DNA from: Pseudomonadota bacterium | Lineage (GTDB): Bacteria; Pseudomonadota; Alphaproteobacteria; Rhizobiales; Hyphomicrobiaceae | Direction of reading: 5' to 3' | Assembly (NCBI GenBank): GCA_021816505.1 | Contig: JAKAXS010000072.1 | Span: 1 to 6,368 of the forward strand | DNA: 6,368 nt | In this document: piece by piece, positions 1 to 4,888 of the stretch | Numbering within the stretch: the first letter of the stretch is position 1 | Layout of the letters: the number at the start of each line of letters is the position of its first letter | Notes under the pieces: generated by a model | Database searches by the model: none | Told to the model about the DNA's origin: nothing | What the model saw: the letters and a program-made list of their open reading frames with translations, nothing else | Translations under genes and position numbers: made by a program

Positions 1-14
1 GTTACGAGGATGTC

Positions 15-1409
15 ATGACGGCGAAGACGCGCACCGAGACCGATACGTTCGGACCGATCGAAGTCGAGGCGGACAAATACTGGGGCGCGCAGGCGCAGCG
101 TTCGCTGGGCAACTTCAAGATCGGCATCGAGACGCAGCCCAAGCCCGTGATCCGGGCGCTTGGCATCGTGAAGCGCGCGGCGGCGGAGGCCAACGTGGCG
201 CTCGGAAAGCTTGACAAGAAACTGGGCGATGCGATCGTCGGCGCGGCGCAGGAAGTGATCGACGGCAAGCTCGACGCGCATTTCCCGCTCGTCGTCTGGC
301 AGACGGGCTCGGGCACGCAGTCGAACATGAATGCCAACGAGGTGATCTCCAACCGCGCGATCGAAATGCTCGGCGGAGAGATGGGGTCGAAGAAGCCCGT
401 TCACCCCAACGACCACGTCAACATGGCGCAGTCGTCCAACGACACCTATCCGACGGCGATGCACATCGCGTGCGCGGAAGAGATCCATCACAAGCTGCTG
501 CCGGCGCTGCGCCATCTGCATGCGGCTCTCGATGCCAAGGCGAAGGCGTGGGAGCACATCATCAAGATCGGGCGCACGCATACCCAGGACGCGACGCCGC
601 TGACGCTGGGGCAGGAGTTCTCGGGCTATGCCAAGCAGGTCGAGAACGGCATCAGGCGCATTGAGCAGACGTTGCCGGACCTGATGCAGCTGGCGCAGGG
701 CGGCACTGCCGTCGGCACGGGGCTCAACGCGCCGAAGGGCTTCGCGGAAAAGGTGGCCGAGCGGGTGGCGGCGATTACCGGCATGGCGTTCACGACCGCG
801 CCGAACAAGTTCGAGGCCCTGGCCGCGCACGATGCGATGGTGATGAGCCACGGCGCGATCAATACAGTCGCCGCCTCGCTGTTCAAGATCGCGAACGACA
901 TCCGCTTCCTCGGCTCGGGGCCCCGGTCGGGCCTAGGCGAGCTGGCACTGCCGGAGAACGAGCCGGGCTCGTCGATCATGCCGGGCAAGGTCAATCCCAC
1001 GCAGTGCGAGGCGCTGACGATGGTGTGCGCGCACGTGTTCGGCAATCACGCCGCGCTGACGTTCGCCGGCAGCCAGGGGCATTTTGAGCTGAACGTGTTC
1101 AACCCCGTGATGGCCTACAATTTCCTGCAGTCGGTGCGCATTCTGGGCGACGCGGCGCGATCGTTCACGGACAACTGCGTCGTGGGCATCGAGCCGCGTG
1201 AGGACAACATCAAGGCCGGTCTCGACCGCTCGCTGATGCTGGTGACGGCGCTGGCGCCCAAGATCGGCTACGACGCGGCCGCGAAGATCGCCAAGACGGC
1301 CCACAAGAAGGGCACGACCTTGCGGGAGGAGGCGGTCGGCGGCGGCTATGTGACGGACAAGGAATTCGACGAAGTGGTCGATCCGCGCCGCATGATCGGG
1401 CCGGAGTAG
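15..1409 (+). CDS. fumC: Class II fumarate hydratase (fumarase C)
   Basis: The 464-residue product catalyses the reversible hydration of fumarate to L-malate in the TCA cycle, in the cytoplasm. Class II fumarases are iron-independent homotetramers. Three conserved regions of the fumarase/aspartase superfamily are visible. These are TGSGTQSNMN at residues 97-106, SSNDTYPTAMH at 140-150, and the signature loop GSSIMPGKVNPT at 318-329, which carries the catalytic serine. GRTHTQDATPL at 186-196 contains the conserved active-site histidine (His189). Length matches the family norm (about 460-467 residues) and the C-terminal small domain is complete, ending in DPRRMIGPE. The ATG at 15 is the only sensible start: GAGGA lies at 6-10, the ATG at 10 runs into a stop after two codons, and the protein begins in register with the family. 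Only 14 bases precede it, so its promoter lies outside the window. The signature rules out argininosuccinate lyase; aspartase is less likely from the close overall match to fumarase C. Confidence 0.97.
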   Translation: MTAKTRTETDTFGPIEVEADKYWGAQAQRSLGNFKIGIETQPKPVIRALGIVKRAAAEANVALGKLDKKLGDAIVGAAQEVIDGKLDAHFPLVVWQTGSGTQSNMNANEVISNRAIEMLGGEMGSKKPVHPNDHVNMAQSSNDTYPTAMHIACAEEIHHKLLPALRHLHAALDAKAKAWEHIIKIGRTHTQDATPLTLGQEFSGYAKQVENGIRRIEQTLPDLMQLAQGGTAVGTGLNAPKGFAEKVAERVAAITGMAFTTAPNKFEALAAHDAMVMSHGAINTVAASLFKIANDIRFLGSGPRSGLGELALPENEPGSSIMPGKVNPTQCEALTMVCAHVFGNHAALTFAGSQGHFELNVFNPVMAYNFLQSVRILGDAARSFTDNCVVGIEPREDNIKAGLDRSLMLVTALAPKIGYDAAAKIAKTAHKKGTTLREEAVGGGYVTDKEFDEVVDPRRMIGPE

Positions 1410-1413
1410 GCTG

Positions 1414-1442
1414 TTTTCACGCGTTGGACCTTGGTGTACTAT
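1414..1442 (+). promoter_or_regulatory. Candidate sigma-70-type promoter of the ccdAB operon
   Basis: A -35-like TTTTCA (1414-1419) is separated by exactly 17 bases from a -10-like TACTAT (1437-1442), immediately after the fumC stop codon. Transcription would start near 1449, giving a leader of about 24 bases before the GTG start at 1473. The position, the spacing and the palindrome overlapping the -10 all fit an autoregulated toxin-antitoxin promoter. The -35 match is only moderate, so this is a prediction. Confidence 0.45.
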
Positions 1443-1461
1443 GCGCATAGGGCATGCGCAT
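1439..1461. promoter_or_regulatory. Candidate CcdA/CcdAB operator: twin ATGCGCAT palindromes
   Basis: A perfect 12-base palindrome, CTATGCGCATAG, lies at 1439-1450, and its 8-base core ATGCGCAT recurs at 1454-1461. The two copies are 13 bases apart centre to centre. The first overlaps the predicted -10 and the second ends just before the ribosome-binding site of the antitoxin gene. Ribbon-helix-helix antitoxins of the CcdA type bind repeated short palindromes in their own promoter as dimers, with CcdB adjusting affinity. The repeats are seen directly; the operator role is inferred from position and family behaviour. The downstream RHH protein (2225-2479) is an alternative binder. Confidence 0.45.
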
Positions 1462-1466
1462 GGAGG
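1462..1466 (+). promoter_or_regulatory. Ribosome-binding site that fixes the antitoxin start
   Basis: GGAGG lies six bases upstream of the GTG at 1473. In-frame starts further up (TTG 1431, GTG 1434) have no such site and fall inside or upstream of the predicted -10, so they would not be on the transcript. This makes GTG 1473 the likely start. Confidence 0.7.
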
Positions 1467-1472
1467 CTACGC

Positions 1473-1700
1473 GTGGCAACGGCTTCGAAACGCAAGAAGG
1501 CGGTCAACCTTTCGATTGACGCGGACCTCGCCGCTGAAGCGAAAGCGGACGGCACGAACCTTTCGTCGGTCTTGGAAACGGCGTTGCGTCAGCAACGTTG
1601 GCAGAAATGGCGCGAGGACAACCGCGAGGCCATTGAGGCTGGCAACGCTCAGCTGGAGCGTGACGGCATGTGGTACGTGCCCGACTGGCTGCCAGAATGA
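1473..1700 (+). CDS. ccdA: CcdA-family type II antitoxin
   Basis: This 75-residue protein is a predicted antitoxin that binds and neutralises the CcdB-like toxin encoded next to it, and represses their shared promoter. The N-terminal half (about residues 8-42, KKAVNLSIDADLAAEAK then TNLSSVLETAL) has the beta-strand plus two helices of a ribbon-helix-helix DNA-binding fold. The C-terminal half (about 41-75, RWQKWREDNREAIEAGNAQL then ERDGMW) has the acidic/aromatic pattern of the CcdA toxin-binding tail, which in F-plasmid CcdA wraps around CcdB and is the Lon-sensitive part. Length is close to the 72 residues of F-plasmid CcdA. I chose the GTG start at 1473 because of the GGAGG site before it; an upstream TTG at 1431 would add 14 unlikely residues. 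The stop codon overlaps the toxin start (ATGA at 1697-1700), typical of coupled antitoxin/toxin pairs. The assignment rests on the family pattern and the adjacent CcdB-like gene. Confidence 0.88.
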   Translation: MATASKRKKAVNLSIDADLAAEAKADGTNLSSVLETALRQQRWQKWREDNREAIEAGNAQLERDGMWYVPDWLPE

Positions 1701-2008
1701 AGCGCTTCGACGTTTGTTCGGCCGTTCGGTTTGGCGGGTCGGGCAGAGATCGCCTGGTTCTCGTTCTTCAACACGAAGCGCTGACGGACCTTAGCACCGT
1801 CATCGCGGCCCCGCTGTTCAAGCCGGACGAACTGCCGCCAGTTCCCGGGTTGCGCCCTCTGATCACCATGGACGGACAGCGATGGGTCGTTGCGATGGAT
1901 CGCATGGCGTCGCTTCCGCGGCGACAGCTGGGCAAAGCGGCTGGTAACCTGGAAGGCGACCGGGACGTATTCGTCCGCTGCATTGATCTGATTTTCACAG
2001 GGTTCTGA
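1697..2008 (+). CDS. ccdB: CcdB-family type II toxin
   Basis: This 103-residue protein is a predicted toxin of the CcdB/MazF-like fold. Characterised CcdB proteins bind the GyrA subunit of DNA gyrase and trap the cleaved complex. Matches to F-plasmid CcdB are spread along the chain: RLVLVLQHEALTDLSTVIAAPL (residues 20-41) aligns with the strand region leading to VIPL, and WVVAMDRMASLP (64-75) aligns with W-x-x-M-x-T-D-M-A-S-V-P. The hydrophobic C-terminal helix CIDLIFTGF (95-103) aligns with INLMFWGI. The F-plasmid Trp-Gly-Ile end, needed for gyrase poisoning there, is Thr-Gly-Phe here; only the Gly is kept. From memory, the chromosomal Vibrio fischeri homologue also has Thr at the Trp position and is toxic, so inactivity should not be assumed. 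The ATG at 1697 lies inside the antitoxin stop (ATGA), giving coupled translation. A GTG at 1670 would add nine residues with no family support. Confidence 0.87.
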   Translation: MKRFDVCSAVRFGGSGRDRLVLVLQHEALTDLSTVIAAPLFKPDELPPVPGLRPLITMDGQRWVVAMDRMASLPRRQLGKAAGNLEGDRDVFVRCIDLIFTGF

Positions 2009-2009
2009 C

Positions 2010-2228
2010 ATGGCGGGCGACGTCATCAATCTCCGGCAGGCACGCAAGGTTCGGGACCGGGCTGCGAAGGAGGAGAAGGCCGCGGAAAACCGCATCAAGT
2101 TCGGGCGGACCAAGGTCGAACGGCGGGAGCAGGCCGCGAACGCGGAGCTGGAACGCAGCCGGCTGGACGGTCATCGGCGCAGTGGCGATGACGACGGCGG
2201 CCCTGACAGGGGTGGCGGGGAAACATGA
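2010..2228 (+). CDS. DUF4169 family small charged protein
   Basis: This is a 72-residue, very hydrophilic, Arg/Lys/Glu-rich protein of unknown function. The N-terminal part, VINLRQARKVRDRAAKEEKA (residues 5-24), followed by AAENRIKFGRTKVERR, matches the DUF4169 pattern I know from Alphaproteobacteria: V-I-N-L-R-x-A-R-K, an alanine/charge-rich helix, then N-R-x-x-F-G-R-T-K. The LDGHR near residue 52 is also typical. The last 15 or so residues (Asp/Gly-rich) look disordered and appear longer than usual. The bulk is probably one long helix, possibly a coiled coil. There is no signal peptide or membrane segment, so it is likely cytoplasmic. It starts one base after the toxin stop, with AGGG at 1999-2002 as ribosome-binding site, and its stop overlaps the next start (ATGA). 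Family members are commonly found with fumC and a ribbon-helix-helix gene, as here. No biochemical role can be given. Confidence 0.8.
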   Translation: MAGDVINLRQARKVRDRAAKEEKAAENRIKFGRTKVERREQAANAELERSRLDGHRRSGDDDGGPDRGGGET

Positions 2229-2479
2229 CGCGGCCGCTGAAGCGTTCGTTTGCGATCAAGGGGCATCGCACGTCGATCTCGCTGGAGGCGCCGTTCTGGG
2301 ACGCGCTGCGTGACGCCGCCGCGGAACAGAAGATGACGCTGGCGGGGCTTGTCGCCAAGATCGACGATGGGCGGGTGTCGGATGAGGGCGGCCTCTCCAC
2401 CGCGGTCCGCGTCTGGGTGCTCACCTACTATCGCCGCCGTGGCGATCTCACCAGCTACGACGGCGGCAGCCGGGATTGA
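2225..2479 (+). CDS. Ribbon-helix-helix domain protein (RHH_4-type)
   Basis: This 84-residue protein is a predicted DNA-binding protein of the RHH_4 type common in Alphaproteobacteria. The sequence KRSFAIKGHRTSISLEAPFW (residues 6-25) supplies the beta-strand (HRTSISL) and the start of helix 1. DALRDAAAEQKMTLAGLVAKID (26-47) continues through helix 1 into helix 2, and STAVRVWVLTYYRR (58-71) is the C-terminal helix, with the usual AVRVWVL and Tyr-Tyr-Arg-Arg pattern. No transmembrane or signal sequence is visible. The start codon overlaps the DUF4169 stop (ATGA at 2225-2228), with GGGGA at 2217-2221 just upstream. It is the last gene of the four-gene operon and is followed by a strong hairpin terminator. 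Its DNA target is unknown; autoregulation at the palindromes near 1439-1461 is possible but equally explained by the antitoxin. This RHH protein differs clearly from the CcdA-like one and lacks its toxin-binding tail. Confidence 0.82.
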   Translation: MTRPLKRSFAIKGHRTSISLEAPFWDALRDAAAEQKMTLAGLVAKIDDGRVSDEGGLSTAVRVWVLTYYRRRGDLTSYDGGSRD

Positions 2480-2495
2480 TGTGCTTCAAATAGAG

Positions 2496-2527
2496 AAGGC
2501 GCCGCCATCGTGCGATGGCAGCGCCTT
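2496..2527. terminator. Strong hairpin between converging genes, probable bidirectional terminator
   Basis: An inverted repeat forms a stem of about 14 base pairs with a 4-base loop (GTGC) and a single C/A mismatch: arms AAGGCGC-x-GCCATC and GATGGC-x-GCGCCTT. It lies 16 bases after the stop of the RHH gene and 22 bases beyond the stop of the minus-strand membrane-protein gene. On the + strand the stem runs into TTT; on the - strand it is followed by a pyrimidine-rich TTCTCTATTT. It therefore plausibly terminates both converging transcripts. Confidence 0.75.
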
Positions 2528-2549
2528 TGGCGATCCGTACCGTGCCGGA

Positions 2550-2792
2550 TTAGGGCGTCGGCGCGGGCTGAGTGATGGCGCTGGCGTCCGGCAGGCTGAC
2601 GGCGACGCCGCCGAGGCCATTGGCACTCAGAAGGCCGAAAATGATGCCGAAGATGATGGCCGTCACCAACGCGTTCACGAAGCGGCTGCTGAACGAGAGG
2701 ATGTTGCCGATCAAATCGACTACGAAAACGACGAGTGACGCGATGATGACGGGTTCAAGATAGGCGAATTCGCCCAGGTAAGGTGCAAGCAT
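2550..2792 (-). CDS. Small two-helix membrane protein of unknown function
   Basis: This 80-residue protein is predicted to sit in the inner membrane; I do not recognise its family. Two hydrophobic stretches are clear: PVIIASLVVFVVDLIGNILS (about residues 14-33) and FVNALVTAIIFGIIFGLLSA (about 38-57). A short polar turn of Phe-Ser-Ser-Arg lies between them, and a tail of about 20 residues rich in Pro and Ala follows (ending QPAPTP). The short hairpin suggests both termini lie on the same side of the membrane. An in-frame ATG at 2813 would add seven residues, but I chose 2792 because AAGGGGGA (2800-2807) sits seven bases upstream of it while the outer ATG has no ribosome-binding site. It appears to be a single-gene unit with its own promoter-like element, converging on the RHH operon. 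Codon use looks like that of its neighbours. Hydrophobicity and the ribosome-binding site make a real gene likely; the function is unknown. Confidence 0.72.
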   Translation of the reverse strand: MLAPYLGEFAYLEPVIIASLVVFVVDLIGNILSFSSRFVNALVTAIIFGIIFGLLSANGLGGVAVSLPDASAITQPAPTP

Positions 2793-2799
2793 ACGTACG

Positions 2800-2807
2800 T
2801 CCCCCTT
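2800..2807 (-). promoter_or_regulatory. Ribosome-binding site that decides the membrane-protein start
   Basis: On the minus strand AAGGGGGA is followed by seven bases and then the ATG at 2792. The alternative ATG at 2813 has only CA-rich sequence before it, so the shorter protein is preferred. Confidence 0.6.
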
Positions 2808-2851
2808 CTCCATGTTGGTGCTGGGCCGGAGGGCCGGTCCAGCCGAGCGGC

Positions 2852-2860
2852 CTTATATCA
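2852..2860 (-). promoter_or_regulatory. Extended -10 promoter element for the small membrane protein
   Basis: On the minus strand the sequence TGATATAAG gives an extended -10 (TG, one base, TATAAG). The hexamer 17 bases upstream, TTCCGG, is a poor -35, which is common for extended -10 promoters. Transcription would start near 2845, leaving a leader of about 50 bases to the ATG at 2792. The leader contains a GC-rich stretch (GGCCGG repeated) with no clear regulatory fold. Prediction only. Confidence 0.4.
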
Positions 2861-2999
2861 GGTGTGAGCGAAAACCGGAACTCTGCTGCCTGCGGTTGAG
2901 GCAGTTGCGACTTTTTTGTTCGTGCGAAGCAAACCGCTGTCTTGCGACGATAACGGGAGACGGCGGCCCAAATTGGGTGAGCCACCGCCAATGTCTTGA

Positions 3000-4763
3000 T
3001 CAACGAGCCAAAAGCGGCGTGATGCGCCGGATAGCGACGCGCCGGTTGATGCGCTCGGGTCCGTCCGTTCCAATCTTCAGGAATTGCTCGCCGTAACCCT
3101 GTGTCGTCAGGTTCTCCGAGGGAATCTCGAATTCCTCCGACAGGATGCGGGCAACCGATTCGGCACGTCGATCCGACAGGGTCAGGTTGTCTTCGTCCGA
3201 GCCGACCGCGTCGGTATGGCCTTCGACGAGGAACATCTCGTCCGGGTTCCGGCGCAGCACGCGGCGTATGGCACGGGCCACACGCTCGAGCCTGTCGAAA
3301 TCCTGTTCTTCGACGTCCCACGAACCGAACGCGAAGTTGATCGTGTCGAGATCGATGCGACGCATGCGCTCGCGCAGACGCGGGCTGAAGCGAATTTCGT
3401 CGAGCGAATAGCGATCATCGATCTCCTCGACCGGCGGGGCGGAGAGGGCATCGTAAAGGTCGTCCTCCGACGCGCGATCGTAGTCGACGATGTATTCATC
3501 GCGGGGTATGCGCAGGCGCGGTGGCGGTAGGTCGATGATGGAATCGAAGAATCCGCCATGACGATGCCCGCGGCGGTCGCGCCAGCGGCTGGAGCGTGAG
3601 TTGTCGAACAGCACGATCTCGCGGCCGTCGGCACCGCGGCGCCAGCGACGGCGAGTCCGCCCGTCATCGTCGAACTCGGTGAAGACCTGCAAACCACCGG
3701 CGCCGATGGCGATCGTCACGTCGCGGCCGTTGCGCTTTTCACGGCGCACGTCGCGGAAGTTGCGGCGGATGCGCTCGTTCTCGTCGGTGCGGATGATCGA
3801 GCGGCCGCCCTCGCGGATGATGGAGCGCTTATCCGGTTCCTCGATGACGACGGCGTTGCCCTCGCGACGCTCTTGCCGTCTCGACTTCAATTCGTCGATG
3901 CCGCGGAAGGGTGTCGCTTCGCGCTGGCGCTCGCGCCGCGCGCGAACGCGTTCGTCGCGGCCGCGGCGGAAATCTTGCAAGGCCTTGTCCTCGCCGACGC
4001 GCGAGCGGAAACGATCCTTGAAGGACCCGATGCCGCGCCGGGGCTCGGCTTGTGGTTGGACCTGAACATTGGCAGGTGGCGAGCCGCGACGATCGTCACG
4101 GCGATCATCTCTGCGATCACGGGCATCGTCGCGACGATCGCGCCGATCGTCTCGCCTGTCGTCCCGGCGATCCTGGCGTTCATCACGACGCTCACCGCGT
4201 GCGCGGTCACGCAGGTCGTCAACTCTATCCCTGACGGATTGAGGCGGGGCGTTGGGCGCTTGCTGCGGTTGAACCTGGCGCTGTACGGGCGGCGCCTGCG
4301 GCGGCTCGCGACGTGCTGGCACCTGCTGTTGAACGGCCGGTGGTGGGGTCGCTTTCGGCGGCTCAGCCTGACGCTGCACCGGCGGCGGTTCTGGCTGCCG
4401 ATTGGCGGCAGGCGGTTGCTCGCCTCTGTCTGGGCGACCTGCACCACGGCCTTCGCCGCCGCGGTCTCCACGGCCTTCGCCACCACGATCTCCGCGGGCC
4501 TCTCCGCCGCGATCGCCACGGCCTTCGCCGCCACGGTCTCCACGGCCTTCGCCGCCGCGATCTCCACGGCCCTCGCGACCTTCACCGCCACGGCGTTCGC
4601 GCCGACCTTCTTCCTCTTTCGCGTCGGGCGCTGCGTCAGGCCTCGCCTGGGCAATCTGCATCTGCCCCTTGGCATCGTCGGCCGCAACGGCCGGTGCGAC
4701 GGCGGGCGCCGTCAAGGCGAGGACCAGCAGACTAGATGAGGTCGCGGTTCGGAGGAGTTTCAT
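3000..4763 (-). CDS. OmpA-family protein with Arg/Asp-rich repeat regions
   Basis: This 587-residue exported protein probably anchors the cell envelope to peptidoglycan. Residues 1-27 form a signal peptide (MKLLR, hydrophobic core, APAVA then cleavage near AVA/AD). Residues 60-107 are octapeptide repeats of GGEGRGDR type; 115-175 are Pro/Gln-rich; 178-227 are almost entirely Arg, Asp and a few Ala/Glu. Residues 330-400 form a more regular Arg-rich segment (RDVTIAIGAGGLQVFTEFDD, then RRRWRRGADGREIVLFDNS). Residues about 475-580 are a complete OmpA-like domain. Within it GHTDAVGSDEDNLTLSDRRA holds the family Asp (518) and Arg (533), the pair that binds diaminopimelate in characterised OmpA domains. 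No beta-barrel domain like that of E. coli OmpA is visible. It is probably periplasmic or peripherally attached, since I see no lipobox. It lies 125 bases downstream of rimO on the same strand. The promoter is unclear (a lone CATAAT near 4835) and the ribosome-binding site is weak (GGAAC). Exact role unknown. Confidence 0.88.
   Translation of the reverse strand: MKLLRTATSSSLLVLALTAPAVAPAVAADDAKGQMQIAQARPDAAPDAKEEEGRRERRGGEGREGRGDRGGEGRGDRGGEGRGDRGGEARGDRGGEGRGDRGGEGRGAGRPDRGEQPPAANRQPEPPPVQRQAEPPKATPPPAVQQQVPARREPPQAPPVQRQVQPQQAPNAPPQSVRDRVDDLRDRARGERRDERQDRRDDRRDDRRDRRDDARDRRDDRRDDRRGSPPANVQVQPQAEPRRGIGSFKDRFRSRVGEDKALQDFRRGRDERVRARRERQREATPFRGIDELKSRRQERREGNAVVIEEPDKRSIIREGGRSIIRTDENERIRRNFRDVRREKRNGRDVTIAIGAGGLQVFTEFDDDGRTRRRWRRGADGREIVLFDNSRSSRWRDRRGHRHGGFFDSIIDLPPPRLRIPRDEYIVDYDRASEDDLYDALSAPPVEEIDDRYSLDEIRFSPRLRERMRRIDLDTINFAFGSWDVEEQDFDRLERVARAIRRVLRRNPDEMFLVEGHTDAVGSDEDNLTLSDRRAESVARILSEEFEIPSENLTTQGYGEQFLKIGTDGPERINRRVAIRRITPLLAR
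4086..4193. repeat. Imperfect CGATCG/GACGATCG-rich repeat encoding an Arg/Asp tract
   Basis: This stretch codes for residues 191-226 of the OmpA-like protein, which read as repeats of RRDD and DRRDD. At DNA level it is a series of degenerate 9-15-base units rich in GATCGTC and CGATCG, so GATC occurs far more densely than elsewhere in the window. The codons vary between units, suggesting the composition is held at protein level rather than only by recent DNA duplication. Confidence 0.7.
4445..4588. repeat. 24-base tandem repeat, six units, encoding RGD-containing octapeptides
   Basis: Six consecutive 24-base units begin at 4445, 4469, 4493, 4517, 4541 and 4565. The + strand consensus is CACGGCCTTCGCC, then GCCGCGGTCTC with variation. 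Units 1, 2, 4 and 5 differ at only a few positions; units 3 and 6 are more diverged. On the coding (minus) strand they encode an eight-residue repeat (Gly-Gly-Glu-Gly-Arg-Gly-Asp-Arg) within residues about 59-107 of the OmpA-like protein. Arg-Gly-Asp occurs at residues 66, 74, 82, 90 and 98. The near-identity of some units suggests recent duplication and possible copy-number variation. Confidence 0.9.
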
Positions 4764-4888
4764 TGGCGTGTTCCAAGTGTCAGTGCGCGAATAAGTTCGC
4801 GCCTGTCACTGCTTCATCCGCAAAGGTGGTTCGATTATGTCGGGAATGAGCAAACGCCGGGGCGCCGGAGAAATACTGTCTTGCCGCG

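Noticed and set aside
933..1448. A 171-codon minus-strand open frame opposite the fumC 3' end, reading through the intergenic promoter.
   Set aside because: It is His/Arg/Leu-rich with no domain, lies opposite conserved fumarase sequence, and would start beyond the ccdA promoter without a ribosome-binding site.
1670..1696. An upstream GTG start for ccdB that would add nine residues.
   Set aside because: CcdB proteins begin close to the MKRFDV-type strand, and the ATG at 1697 overlaps the antitoxin stop in the usual ATGA coupling.
1441..1794. A + strand ATG frame of 117 codons overlapping ccdA in another register.
   Set aside because: It is Arg-rich and lacks a ribosome-binding site; its ATG is part of the operator palindrome, and ccdA in the other frame has clear family features.
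2962..2989. An inverted repeat (GGCGG/CCGCC with inner CCCAA/TTGGG) just downstream of the OmpA-like gene on the minus strand, considered as its terminator.
   Set aside because: The outer and inner stems are separated by a seven-base unpaired stretch, the inner loop is too tight, and no T-run follows on the minus strand.
3873..4739. A 288-codon open frame on the + strand opposite the OmpA-like gene that translates to a hydrophobic, Ala/Thr-rich protein with apparent membrane segments.
   Set aside because: It is the complement of the Arg/Asp/Gly/Glu repeats of a gene with a signal peptide and a full OmpA domain. The Ala-Ile-Thr-Val richness follows directly from reading GC-rich charged codons backwards, and there is no family motif or ribosome-binding site.
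4855..4880. GC-rich CCGGCGCCCCGGCG sequence followed by TTTG after rimO on the minus strand, considered as the rimO terminator.
   Set aside because: Only about four base pairs form in any register and the T-run is three bases, so it is too weak to call.
4812..4880. A search for a -35/-10 pair upstream of the OmpA-like gene; CATAAT on the minus strand near 4835 resembles a -10.
   Set aside because: No acceptable -35 lies 16-18 bases upstream and there is no extended -10 TG, so a promoter is not annotated.
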